Positions 16,174 through 23,998 of a stretch of DNA of 43,615 bases are shown piece by piece. The notes beneath the pieces are model-generated. The model saw only the letters and a list, made by a program, of their open reading frames with translations, searched no databases and had not been told where the DNA came from. A program made the translations under genes and the position numbers. The stretch is from Prevotella sp. GTDB lineage: Bacteria > Bacteroidota > Bacteroidia > Bacteroidales > Bacteroidaceae. Numbering within the stretch: the first letter of the stretch is position 1; each line of letters starts with the position of its first letter. The stretch covers positions 1 through 43,615 of the forward strand of contig DLZV01000009.1 of NCBI GenBank assembly GCA_003447235.1, given 5' to 3'.

Positions 16174-17238
16174 TTAAATTTCATTCTTTTTATTCATATA
16201 TCTTTCCATCTCGTTGTAACTTATGCCTTTTGGGAGAAATTGATTGATGAGCTCATGTTTTTTCTTGCAAACCTTAAACTCTAGATCTTTTATTTGCTTA
16301 TTCAACGGCGTTAGTGTCCGTTGATAAGTGAGGTTATCCATGCAGCCGCTTTTCAGTTCAGCCCTCAATGTCCGTTTACGAACCTTGATAGAGTTGATTT
16401 GAGTCTCACACTCCTCTCTAAGGGATTGAAAAGTAGAAAAAGCCTCACAAACCTCTGCTTCCTTGTACTTCATAAAAGTATCAACATACATAGAGTGCCA
16501 TTTGTCGGATTCTTTGGTAAGTCTCTCTACTCTCTTTTTCAATTTGTTTATCTCAGACTGCATAAAGCGTACCTTGATTTCGACAGAATAGTTCCAACCT
16601 TTACTATCCTCAGCGTGCAAGATCTCAAGCACTTGCTCAAGCGTATAAGCTTGATAAATGTGCTTTGCCTCGTCATAACGCGTGTTGATAGCTGTGAATG
16701 GTCGCCAATGGTTTATGAATGAAGACACTTGCGTATGCTCAACCCTGCCGTCCTCATAGACCTCAGCACAGCGGTTTGCTCCACTCAACGGACTGCCCGC
16801 AAGATGAAAGACGAGGCTTCGATGGCCATCCTCGCCTGTTCGCAAAGCAATAGGACATTCATTCCACCATTCCAAGTATATGCCCAATGTGGGGGCATTA
16901 AAGCCGGACGTACCTATATAAGCAAGTCCATTTTGCACGGCAACAGGAGCAAGAAACATCCTACTGTCACGCATGATACGCTCTTGATGTGCCAACAAAT
17001 AAAAAGCGTTGTCCGTGAAGAGTTTCTTCTGTCGTTCCTTTTCTTCAGTGGTACTTGGTTGTGGCTTACATGGCTTATTGCCTATACTCAGATACACGCC
17101 TGTTGTATCCAATTTCATTTGATCGGGTACAAAGTCGCCTTGATGTGATTCTTTTGGAAAGCCCTCAAGTACAGCACCATTCATTAGGGTGATGCTGTTT
17201 TGTGGATGTTCCGTAAAAGTTTTTGTTACTTGTGACAT
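16174..17238 (-). CDS. Unrecognised coiled-coil protein paired with the SAM synthetase homologue
   Basis: 354 residues that I do not recognise. Residues 1-205 look globular, with a Trp/Gly/Asn-rich stretch (GTSGFNAPTLGIYLEWWNE, then LAGSPLSGANRCAEVYEDG and FINHWRPFTAINTRYDEAKHIYQ). Residues about 215-345 are strongly helical and charged with heptad-like spacing, ending in KKKHELINQFLPKGISYNEMERYMNKKNE; a coiled coil is likely. There is no signal peptide or membrane segment. The DNA is clearly more A+T-rich than neighbouring housekeeping genes. It is first in a two-gene unit, its stop 10 bp before the SAM synthetase homologue, with a structured leader upstream. Close spacing suggests a shared pathway with SAM; any precise role would be a guess. 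Confidence 0.75.
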   Translation of the reverse strand: MSQVTKTFTEHPQNSITLMNGAVLEGFPKESHQGDFVPDQMKLDTTGVYLSIGNKPCKPQPSTTEEKERQKKLFTDNAFYLLAHQERIMRDSRMFLAPVAVQNGLAYIGTSGFNAPTLGIYLEWWNECPIALRTGEDGHRSLVFHLAGSPLSGANRCAEVYEDGRVEHTQVSSFINHWRPFTAINTRYDEAKHIYQAYTLEQVLEILHAEDSKGWNYSVEIKVRFMQSEINKLKKRVERLTKESDKWHSMYVDTFMKYKEAEVCEAFSTFQSLREECETQINSIKVRKRTLRAELKSGCMDNLTYQRTLTPLNKQIKDLEFKVCKKKHELINQFLPKGISYNEMERYMNKKNEI

Positions 17239-17263
17239 AACTTTTTAATTTAATGATTATTAC

Positions 17264-17351
17264 TGAATCCTTAAACTCGTATCGTTTTTACCACCGTGGC
17301 TATGTCTGCTCGGTTGGTTCAGCATCTAAGCTGTCTCTTGATACTTATTCA
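17264..17351 (-). ncRNA. Structured leader; candidate SAM-I/SAM-IV-class riboswitch aptamer
   Basis: Read on the minus strand, a closing stem TGAAT/ATTCA (17351-17347 with 17268-17264) and GTATC/GATAC (17344-17340 with 17283-17279) encloses two hairpins. P2 is CAGC/GCTG (17333-17330 with 17323-17320); P3 is ACCAACCG/CGGTGGT (17318-17311 with 17296-17290, one bulged A). Sequence at the junctions matches SAM-I landmarks: TATCAAGAGA after the first strand, CAACC before P3, and GGTGGTAA after it (GGTGCTAA in SAM-I). P2 is very short with no kink-turn, and P4 is missing. The downstream pair includes a SAM synthetase homologue. The resemblance was found by eye and no covariance search was run. Confidence 0.5.
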
Positions 17352-17389
17352 AAAAGTAAAAGAACTACTCCCCGTTTTGGAAAGTGGAT

Positions 17390-17398
17390 GCAAAGGTA
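17390..17398 (-). promoter_or_regulatory. -7 promoter element for the SAM synthetase-like pair
   Basis: Perfect TACCTTTGC on the minus strand. Transcription from it would start near 17383 and leave a leader of about 145 nt, unusually long for this window. Confidence 0.7.
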
Positions 17399-17607
17399 TA
17401 GACTTATTGTGGGAATAGCGAAAAAGCAGTGCTAAGAATGGTTAATCGAGATTTGTTTGGATTTTGACAAAATAACAGGTGTGTTACACGGCTTGTGTCG
17501 TGTGAGGGTGAGACTCAATGCGATTCTGAGATGGCAGCGATTTCCTCTTTTAAAGGCTGATGATAGGCTAAATGGTAATAAAAAAGGTTTATTTGCGTAT
17601 AAATCAC

Positions 17608-17639
17608 TTGTGAGATTCAAAAAGAAAAGCTATATTTGC
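17608..17639 (+). promoter_or_regulatory. Promoter of the superoxide reductase gene
   Basis: TTG at 17608-17610 and TATATTTGC at 17631-17639 with a 20-bp spacer, 45 bp before the start codon. Confidence 0.75.
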
Positions 17640-17684
17640 AGCATGGAATCTTGATTCCTTATGAACATTTAAAGCAAAGACATT

Positions 17685-18059
17685 ATGGCAAAGAAAAATG
17701 AGATTTATAAATGTGAGAAAAGCGGACTGATGGTCGAGGTTTTGCAGGATGCCGAGGGTACGCCCATGTGCTGTGGCGAGCCGATGAAGCTGTTGCGAGA
17801 GAATACGACCGACGGTGCGAAGGAAAAGCATGTGCCTGTGGTAGAGAAGATCGAAGGTGGCTATCGTGTCACGGTGGGCTCTGTGGAGCACCCCATGACG
17901 GACGCTCACTATATCCAGTGGATAGAGCTCGTAACCCCGACGGGAGTGCTTCGTCACAATCTTACCCCGCAGGATAAGCCCGTGGCTGAGTTTAAGACCG
18001 ATGCCACGGAGGTGGAGGCGCGCGAGTATTGCAATCTCCACGGGCTTTGGAAGGGATAG
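17685..18059 (+). CDS. Superoxide reductase (desulfoferrodoxin) lacking one centre-I cysteine
   Basis: 124 residues, the size of two-iron desulfoferrodoxin, which reduces superoxide to peroxide without making oxygen. The catalytic centre II ligands are all present: His49 (EKHVP), His69 (EHPM), His75 (DAHYI), Cys116 and His119 (YCNLHG), with Glu47 and Lys48 as the usual flanking pair. In the N-terminal desulforedoxin domain, Cys10, Cys29 and Cys30 are kept, but the expected Cys13 is Ser13 (KCEKSG, codon AGC). Centre I is therefore probably lost or altered, while activity at centre II should remain. It is a single-gene unit, as expected for an anaerobe's oxidative-stress gene. Confidence 0.95.
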   Translation: MAKKNEIYKCEKSGLMVEVLQDAEGTPMCCGEPMKLLRENTTDGAKEKHVPVVEKIEGGYRVTVGSVEHPMTDAHYIQWIELVTPTGVLRHNLTPQDKPVAEFKTDATEVEAREYCNLHGLWKG

Positions 18060-18203
18060 GTCCCCTGTTAGAAGAGAACTTTTTTCATAGGTGTTTGGCT
18101 TTCTGCCCCATAGAAAGCGTTTTGTGGTTAATGCCCGGATGGAATGACAACGAGGATTTCCATCCGGTTTTCCATGTATTGCCACCCCAACTATATATAG
18201 ATA

Positions 18204-18878
18204 ATGAATCGTTTTTTTGTATTATTCCTTCTCCTCTTCTCGCTTGCGGCCCAAGCGCAGCGCGAGGAAGACAAGTATGCCGAGGTGAGTTGGCCCACGC
18301 CTAATATAGCGGCCGACACCATCAATGAACTTCAGGGCATTGTCCTGCACCATACCGCCGTACCTACCGTGCTGCGGTCTTTGATGACGCTGACAGACAA
18401 GCGACGAGGGGTCGGTGCGCATTGCGTCATAGACACCGACGGCACGCGCTATATTCTCTGTCCCCCTACCGCCGTCACCTTCCATGCCGGTCTGTCTTGT
18501 CTCCATGGGCGAGAGTCGTGCAATTACTTCACTGTCGGTGTCGAGTTTCAAGGTAATACTTTGCGGGCACCATTGACGGAAGAGCAGGTGGAGAGTGGCA
18601 TTGAGTATCTACTGCCCATAATCCGTCAGTATCACATCCCGCTTTCTAACATCGTTACCCACGAGATGGTGCGGACGGCCTACAAGGAGCGCCATCCCGA
18701 GGTGAGGTGCTATGGCAAGGTGGATATCACCCCGGTGGAATATCACCGATTCATGGCAGCCTTGGAGGAGCGTTTGGCCCAGGAGGAAGCGGCGGAAAAG
18801 GCTCGCAAGGCAAAGGCAAGGCCTTGGAAGAAGATGCTTGAGTCTTTCAGCCTTGAAGCAGGAGCTACGACTCGTTAG
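18204..18878 (+). CDS. Secreted N-acetylmuramoyl-L-alanine amidase (Amidase_2/PGRP fold)
   Basis: 224 residues. A signal peptide covers about residues 1-19 (hydrophobic run ending LAAQAQ). The amidase domain follows: IVLHHTAV near 46-53 with the first zinc His, RGVGAHCVIDTDG, the central TVGVEFQG, then IVTHEMVRT and YGKVDITP, which match the second His and the Lys-x-Asp of AmpD/T7 lysozyme-type enzymes. It should cut the bond between MurNAc and the peptide stem in the periplasm. The last 35 residues are Ala/Lys/Glu-rich and probably unstructured. It stands alone between the superoxide reductase and tRNA-Pro. Confidence 0.88.
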   Translation: MNRFFVLFLLLFSLAAQAQREEDKYAEVSWPTPNIAADTINELQGIVLHHTAVPTVLRSLMTLTDKRRGVGAHCVIDTDGTRYILCPPTAVTFHAGLSCLHGRESCNYFTVGVEFQGNTLRAPLTEEQVESGIEYLLPIIRQYHIPLSNIVTHEMVRTAYKERHPEVRCYGKVDITPVEYHRFMAALEERLAQEEAAEKARKAKARPWKKMLESFSLEAGATTR

Positions 18879-19019
18879 AGGATAGATGGGGAGGGTGGCT
18901 TGTCAGAGATTCCGAGGAATAGTTGGTCAAGTCACCCCAAGCCTAATCCATTGTTTGATCCAAGAATTCTGTTTTATCGCGTGATTCCAAATTCCTCTCG
19001 TCTTGAGGGCGGGGAATAA

Positions 19020-19053
19020 AAAACGAAGCAACTCATGAGAGCTGCTTCGTTTT
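19020..19053 (-). terminator. Terminator after tRNA-Pro
   Basis: AAAACGAAGCA (19020-19030) pairs with TGCTTCGTTTT (19043-19053), with inner CTC/GAG pairs. A/T runs lie on both sides, so it could also stop transcripts from the amidase side. Confidence 0.85.
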
Positions 19054-19059
19054 ATAAGG

Positions 19060-19132
19060 TCGGGATGAGGCGACTCGAACGCCCGACCCCTACGTCCCGA
19101 ACGTAGTGCGCTACCAACTGCGCTACATCCCG
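19060..19132 (-). tRNA. tRNA-Pro (anticodon CGG)
   Basis: 73 nt, CCA not encoded. Acceptor stem CGGGATG with CATCCCG. Anticodon arm CTACG-TTCGGGA-CGTAG gives anticodon CGG, reading CCG. D arm GCGC..GCGC and T-loop TTCGAGT are standard. Confidence 0.97.
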
Positions 19133-19149
19133 ATTGCTGTTAAGCGGGT

Positions 19150-19183
19150 GCAAAGGTACAATGTTTTTCTGAAATAGCGCAAA
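19150..19183 (-). promoter_or_regulatory. Promoter of tRNA-Pro
   Basis: Minus-strand TTTG (19183-19180) and TACCTTTGC (19158-19150) with a 21-bp spacer. Confidence 0.78.
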
Positions 19184-19281
19184 CTTTTGACGATTATTTT
19201 TCGTTTTGATCGTTTTGTTTGGCTATAGAGCTGGATTGATGGCAGTATTGTTGGCCTAACGAGGGTGGAATGTGGTGGTAA

Positions 19282-20325
19282 TCATCCGTGGTCCACGTTT
19301 CCCATCCATTTTTTGATGCGCTTGCTGATGGCTTTGCGAATCACCTGGAAGTTGCCGCAGCGCAGGTTCAGCCACAGTTCCTCGAAAGACCTGCCCACCT
19401 TCACCCACGGGTGTCCCCAGGCGTTGGCGCGGTAATAGCGGTCTTTGTATCCCGTGTTCTCTATCACATAGCGCGGGTGGCGCAACGGAAACTGTAGTTC
19501 GTGGGGCTTCAGTGTGAAGATACGACGCAGTCCGCGTGGCGTGGTTTCCAGCCCGCCCACGAAATGGGTGGAGTCGGCCGATAGTCCTATGTTCGTTATC
19601 TGGTTTTTCTGGGGCATGATAGCCATCTGGGAGTGGAGGAGTTGAGAAGCCCAGAAAATGCTCTCGTAGTGCTCCTTGCCTGAGGCACGGTGGGCGTAGC
19701 ACATCGGCAGAAAGTCTTCGCGGATGCCTCTTGTCTTGCATAGCGTGCGCAGTTTGGCTACTGTTTCCTCGTCGTCGAGGAAGCCGTAGTCGCCCTCCCA
19801 TTGGTCCACGACGCGACGCCAGGAGGCCCAGCCCGAGATGCAGAAGGCGGAGGTGAAGAAATAGGAGGCGGAGACATCGGGCGTCACCTCGTCGATGTTC
19901 ATGCCCGAGATCATTCCTATACGGTTGTCGTGCTCGTAGCGGTCAAGCATCTCCTTGCAGAAGGGGAAGAAGGACTGTGCCGGGAGGTCGTCGTCCTCCA
20001 GCACGATACACTTGTCGACGATGGAGAACGCCCACTTCTGCGACAGATACTCCGAGGGGTCACACCCCTGGTTGTGGTCGCAATAATGGCGATAGACCTC
20101 GCATTCCCAATCGATCTGGTCGTCGGCACAGATGGCCCGGCAGGCGGCAATGCCCTCCTTGTCGCGCTCGTTGCCCTCCCTCGCGCCGTCTTGGTAGAGG
20201 AATAGCTTTGAGGGACGAGCCTTGCGCACTTGTTCAAACACCTTGCCGAAAAGATCTGCGCGACTAAAAAACAGCATCAGTACCGCCACGTCGATATTGG
20301 ACGGATGCTTCTTCTGATTCTCCAT
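19282..20325 (-). CDS. Glycosyltransferase-like protein (GT-A fold, 'HlpA-like')
   Basis: 347 residues from the ATG at 20325; the frame continues upstream but the promoter-like TACTTTTGC at 20352-20360 lies inside that extension. The N-terminus VAVLMLFFSRADLFGKVFEQVRKARPSKLFLYQDGA is typical of nucleotide-sugar transferases. An acidic motif VLEDDDLP near residues 107-114 could bind the metal-sugar nucleotide. Further conserved stretches are SGWASWRRV and YESIFWASQLLHSQMAIMP. Proteins like this are often labelled 'hemolytic protein HlpA-like' in Bacteroidota, without evidence for hemolysis. It is a single gene, not in a polysaccharide cluster; donor and acceptor are unknown. Confidence 0.75.
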   Translation of the reverse strand: MENQKKHPSNIDVAVLMLFFSRADLFGKVFEQVRKARPSKLFLYQDGAREGNERDKEGIAACRAICADDQIDWECEVYRHYCDHNQGCDPSEYLSQKWAFSIVDKCIVLEDDDLPAQSFFPFCKEMLDRYEHDNRIGMISGMNIDEVTPDVSASYFFTSAFCISGWASWRRVVDQWEGDYGFLDDEETVAKLRTLCKTRGIREDFLPMCYAHRASGKEHYESIFWASQLLHSQMAIMPQKNQITNIGLSADSTHFVGGLETTPRGLRRIFTLKPHELQFPLRHPRYVIENTGYKDRYYRANAWGHPWVKVGRSFEELWLNLRCGNFQVIRKAISKRIKKWMGNVDHG

Positions 20326-20351
20326 ATTCTGATTTACTGGGTGAAAACATT

Positions 20352-20360
20352 GCAAAAGTA
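20352..20360 (-). promoter_or_regulatory. -7 promoter element for the glycosyltransferase-like gene
   Basis: TACTTTTGC on the minus strand, 27 bp before the start codon at 20325; it decides the choice of start. Confidence 0.55.
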
Positions 20361-20424
20361 CGACAATATTTTCGATTGACCAAAGGAAAAGGGGATGCAG
20401 GTCGATAAAAAGCCAAAAAAGAAA

Positions 20425-20467
20425 AAGCAGATTGCACATCTGTCCTTGCGGGACGTGCAATCTGCTT
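20425..20467 (-). terminator. Terminator after the M6 protease gene
   Basis: A 13-bp perfect stem (20425-20437 with 20455-20467, core GCAGATTGCAC) with a small inner hairpin. The minus strand then runs into CTTTTTCTTTTTT. Confidence 0.92.
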
Positions 20468-20504
20468 ATCATCTGGTAGGGCTTTCGCCCTTCATAGCAT
20501 TACA

Positions 20505-23186
20505 TTACTTCACAACAATCTTCTTGCCGTTGACGATGTAGAGGCCCTTCGGCAGACGGTTCATCTGCTGCAAGGTAGCCACGCGACGGCCCTGGAGGTC
20601 GAAGACGGGAGCATTGACATCCTCCTGCTCGCTCTTCACACCCTCTACACCCGTCAGGCTCAGCTGCGGAACGGCGATGATGTCGCTGGCGATGCTGTTG
20701 GTGTCGCCCTTACGAGCCACGACGCTATAGCTATAGAGGATAGAGTTGTCGAGACCAGAGAAGGTGTAGTAGGTATTGCTGGCGTCGAGCGTCACCGTGT
20801 TCATCGGATTGTTGATCTCGTAGTTGTAGGTGAGGCTTACGTCGTCGATCAGCACGTAGCCCTGCGGCACACGGACGCTGATGCGGACGCTGTCGGCATC
20901 GTTGAGCTTGAAGCTCTCCGTGGCCTTGTTGCCAGCCTCCGGCTGCAGGGTGTCGCCCACCAAGGTCCACTTGCCATTGACACACTCATCGACGAAGATC
21001 TTGCAAGCAGCGTTGCTTGAGCGGCGCCAGAACTTCAGGTTCTTCACCTTCTTGCCCTTTACGCACATCGTAAGGTACATGCCATCGACGTTCATACGGA
21101 GAGAAGGCTTAGCCTCGCCATAGTAGGAACCGCTGGTCGTAGTAGCGCTGGTGGTCCATCCCTCGGGGAGGTTCTTCACGCCCTCGTCGAAGCCGAAGGT
21201 GTAGTCGGCCTCACCGTCCATAGAACGCTGGTAGAGCTTGACGTCATACTGCTGAGCGTCCTTGACGGCATCCCAGCTGGCGGTGAAGGAGTCGTCGGTG
21301 ATGCCAAAGGCGGCCTTGGCGTTGACCTTGCGCTCGTCGAAGTTGAGCTCGCTGGTGGTGAAATTCACCTTGACGCTGTCAGAGACATAGTCGGCCAGGG
21401 CAGCCTGTACCACAGCCGTGTACTCCGTCTGTGGCTCCAGACCGTCAAACTCGATCTCGTTGTCCTCGGTAGAGAGGCTCTCCAGAGCCTTGCCATTCTG
21501 CATCAGCGTGACATTGTAGCTCTTGGCATACTTCACGCTGGTCCAAGTAGCCTTGGCGGAGCGGCCTCTGATGTCGCTGATGCTGATCTGCGGGTTGTCG
21601 AGCTTGTAGCTGCTGCCTGAGAGCAGGAAGCGAGCGTCGCCGCCCTCCGTCTCATCGACATAGGCGAAGCCGAACACGTTGCGGTCGTACCAGCCGTTGA
21701 AGTTGAAGGAAGTCACCTCGCTGGTGCCAGGGAAGGAATCGCCGCTGTCGCCATTCACCGTAGAACGGCGGTCGGCCTCGACGATATCTACGCGCGGGTG
21801 GCTCGGGTCGTTGTTGACGGTATTGGCAGTCCAGACGGCCTGGTCCTCATCCAAGTGCCACACCAGGATGCCGTGGCCAGGGATATACTGGTCCCAACCC
21901 TTCTGCTGGCGGTTCTCGATGATGAAGTACTCATAGTTCTTGTTCGGGATGCTGACGCGGTAGGCAGCATTCTTGTCCTCCAGCGGAGTTACCGTGACGA
22001 AGGTGTCTGTGGTGGCGTTGAGCTCCGTGAGCTTGAGCCAATCCAGAGAGTAGCGCTCAAAGGCGGTGAAGGTGGCGGGGCAGTTCTGGTCGCCGTTGTA
22101 AGAACCAGCACACATCACGTCCCATGCTCCCGGCGTGTTGGACGCAGCAGCATTCATCGTATTGTAGTGGTCGGCGAGACCGAGGACGTGGCCAAACTCA
22201 TGGACGAACGTACCGATACCCACCGGCTTGTTGGACTGACCGTTGATCTCCTGAGAGGTGGCGTAGCGGTCGATCTTCACGTTGCCCAACTGGATGTCTG
22301 CACCGATGTTGGAGAGGTTCCAGCTGTGCGGCCAGATGGTGTTGGGCTTGTTGGAGTCGGCCTGGCCGTAGCCAGCATAGATGACATAGACGTTATCGAC
22401 CACGCCGTCACCATCGGTGTCATACGGAGAGAGGTCCACACCCTGCTGGTGCAGGAGTTTGCAGGCCTCCTGGATCATCTTGTATGCGTTCTCCGTACCC
22501 TCGTTACCAGCATAGCTCTGATAGGTGCCCGATACCTGGATTGGACCGTAGCAGTCGATGTCCGGGTCGTAGTTGTGGCCTGATCCCTCGTAGTAGTAGT
22601 CGTGGACAGAACCGTAGGAACCGTTCTCGTTGAAGCCCTTCTCATGGAAGAAACGGTCGTAGTATGCTTTCGGGTCGCTCATGGAGAACTTGCAGTTGGA
22701 GAATTCCACGAGGATATTGAGCACCTTCTGCTTGCCTGTTGTCGGCACGTCGCTGATTCTCACACGCTTCGGGCCGTTGGCGTTGGACTTCTTGGCAGCG
22801 ACGCTCTGAAGGGCGTTGACCTTGGCGGCTGAGAACTGCTTCTCGGCGAGCTGCATCATGACTTCCTTGTCGAGCTTCTGCAGGTAAGCCTTGGCGCGTG
22901 CGTCGCGCTGGCCCACCGGCATGGCAACGATGTTGCTGCTGACCAACCCCTGCTCCGTAAGCTCGGCATACTCGTAGTTGTTGGTGGCAAAATTGTACTT
23001 CAGCGGATAACCATCCTCGGTCACCGTCATGTGGTAGTGCTCGTCGCCCAGCTTCTGAATGGTAATCATGGTACCATCAGCCTGCTTCGCAACCATCTTG
23101 CCCGGCAGTGCGGGCACGGCCATCAACTGTCCTGCACAGAACAGAGAAAGCGCAATTGTGAAAAGTTTCTTTTTAAGGTTCAGCAT
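20505..23186 (-). CDS. Secreted M6-family metalloprotease with fibronectin-like domains and a C-terminal sorting-type tail
   Basis: 893 residues. A signal peptide spans about 1-23 (ending QLMA), followed by a propeptide-like region to about 140. The protease domain (about 145-480) has the zinc motif HEFGHVLGLADH near residue 330, with the HExxHxxGxxD of metzincins. Related M6 enzymes include immune inhibitor A. About 545-650 and a repeat of it resemble fibronectin type III modules (SDIRGRSAKATWTSVKYAKSYNVTL). A sandwich domain follows, and the tail FDLQGRRV...LPKGLYIVNGKKIVVK resembles type IX secretion C-terminal signals. It has its own promoter and terminator. The likely role is digesting host or dietary proteins outside the cell. 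Confidence 0.92.
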   Translation of the reverse strand: MLNLKKKLFTIALSLFCAGQLMAVPALPGKMVAKQADGTMITIQKLGDEHYHMTVTEDGYPLKYNFATNNYEYAELTEQGLVSSNIVAMPVGQRDARAKAYLQKLDKEVMMQLAEKQFSAAKVNALQSVAAKKSNANGPKRVRISDVPTTGKQKVLNILVEFSNCKFSMSDPKAYYDRFFHEKGFNENGSYGSVHDYYYEGSGHNYDPDIDCYGPIQVSGTYQSYAGNEGTENAYKMIQEACKLLHQQGVDLSPYDTDGDGVVDNVYVIYAGYGQADSNKPNTIWPHSWNLSNIGADIQLGNVKIDRYATSQEINGQSNKPVGIGTFVHEFGHVLGLADHYNTMNAAASNTPGAWDVMCAGSYNGDQNCPATFTAFERYSLDWLKLTELNATTDTFVTVTPLEDKNAAYRVSIPNKNYEYFIIENRQQKGWDQYIPGHGILVWHLDEDQAVWTANTVNNDPSHPRVDIVEADRRSTVNGDSGDSFPGTSEVTSFNFNGWYDRNVFGFAYVDETEGGDARFLLSGSSYKLDNPQISISDIRGRSAKATWTSVKYAKSYNVTLMQNGKALESLSTEDNEIEFDGLEPQTEYTAVVQAALADYVSDSVKVNFTTSELNFDERKVNAKAAFGITDDSFTASWDAVKDAQQYDVKLYQRSMDGEADYTFGFDEGVKNLPEGWTTSATTTSGSYYGEAKPSLRMNVDGMYLTMCVKGKKVKNLKFWRRSSNAACKIFVDECVNGKWTLVGDTLQPEAGNKATESFKLNDADSVRISVRVPQGYVLIDDVSLTYNYEINNPMNTVTLDASNTYYTFSGLDNSILYSYSVVARKGDTNSIASDIIAVPQLSLTGVEGVKSEQEDVNAPVFDLQGRRVATLQQMNRLPKGLYIVNGKKIVVK

Positions 23187-23228
23187 AATTTATTGAACAA
23201 AACAAATTTTTATAGTTGTTTCCCGTCG

Positions 23229-23237
23229 GCAAAGTTA
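23229..23237 (-). promoter_or_regulatory. -7 promoter element for the M6 protease gene
   Basis: TAACTTTGC on the minus strand, 43 bp before the start codon. Confidence 0.6.
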
Positions 23238-23521
23238 GTCATTTTCAGTGAAATTGCCGCCATGACAAAAGCTAAAAAACACTATTTTCCGAAATTCATA
23301 AATACTAGAACCGCTTTTTCATCTGCTTCTGCTAGTATGTCCAGATTCTCGCATTGAAAGCTTTGAAAGCCTAACATGAAAGAACCGCCACATTTTCTGT
23401 GGCGGTTCTTCATCGTTAGTTATGTTCCATGAAAAAAATTGAGAGAATTGAAACTTCACAGCCTCGCTTTTTGTTTTACTTTGATTTATTTATGATATAG
23501 CATTGAAAATTCTGTTTTACT
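23238..23521. other. Intergenic stretch between the M6 protease and anti-sigma-like gene
   Basis: About 285 bases. It contains one strong terminator hairpin (23380-23410) and otherwise no convincing gene. Confidence 0.6.
23380..23410 (-). terminator. Terminator after the sigma/membrane-protein operon
   Basis: A perfect 13-bp stem AAGAACCGCCACA (23380-23392) with TGTGGCGGTTCTT (23398-23410) and a 5-nt loop. It lies 112 bp past the stop at 23522. Confidence 0.85.
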
Positions 23522-23998
23522 CTACCGAATCATCGTCGAGGAAGCCAGCGGGTCCTTGCCAATAGAGTCGGTCTTGGTGGTGTCGGCCTTGGCCACGGAC
23601 GGACCCTTGTGAGCCTTGTTGTAGCCTGCCATCACCTCCTCGGGAGAGGTGCCGTCCGTTGGCTCGAAGGCTATCTGGGCGGCGTTTCCCAGCGTGAGGA
23701 TGATGGCTACGACCGCTGCAGCCTTGAAGAGTGGCATGAGGCGCTGGCGCATCGTGATGACAATGGGCTTGACGGGCTTCTGCTCATCGACCATGGCAAG
23801 CATGCGCTCGTCGAAACTTTCGTCGAGCACTTCCTGCTTCGTCTCTTCGCGCTGGGCGACAAAGAGGTCGCGGTAGGCCAGCAACGCCACAGGCACGTCC
23901 TCCTGAGAGAAGAACGAACGCAAGATCTCCTCCTCTTGGAGGGTCGTCTCGCAGCGCCAATAGCGCTCCAGTAGTTGCTCTATATACTTATAGTCCAT
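23522..23998 (-). CDS. Small membrane protein, probable anti-sigma factor
   Basis: 158 residues from the ATG at 23998. Residues 1-75 are helical and acidic (MDYKYIEQLLERYWRCETTLQEEEILRSFF...), a pattern common at the N-terminus of Bacteroidota proteins encoded next to ECF sigma factors. One membrane segment follows at about 90-112 (LFKAAAVVAIILTLGNAAQIAF), then a polar tail of about 45 residues. The start overlaps the sigma gene's stop by 11 bp, suggesting translational coupling and a direct functional link. No zinc-binding anti-sigma motif is visible. The anti-sigma role is inferred from layout. Confidence 0.72.
   Translation of the reverse strand: MDYKYIEQLLERYWRCETTLQEEEILRSFFSQEDVPVALLAYRDLFVAQREETKQEVLDESFDERMLAMVDEQKPVKPIVITMRQRLMPLFKAAAVVAIILTLGNAAQIAFEPTDGTSPEEVMAGYNKAHKGPSVAKADTTKTDSIGKDPLASSTMIR

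Noticed and set aside
17365..17373. GGGGAGTAG at the 5' end of the SAM synthetase-like leader, resembling the yybP-ykoY manganese riboswitch start
   Set aside because: I could not find the rest of that riboswitch (matching CTACTCCCC strand, conserved loop 3), and the SAM-I-like core explains the leader better.
15001..17684. The tRNA-Leu region as an integrated phage or ICE
   Set aside because: There is no integrase, no repeat of the tRNA 3' end downstream that I can see, and only two genes.
19282..20325. Calling the glycosyltransferase-like protein a hemolysin because of its usual label
   Set aside because: The sequence shows a GT-A-like fold with an acidic motif and no toxin features; the hemolysin label is inherited.
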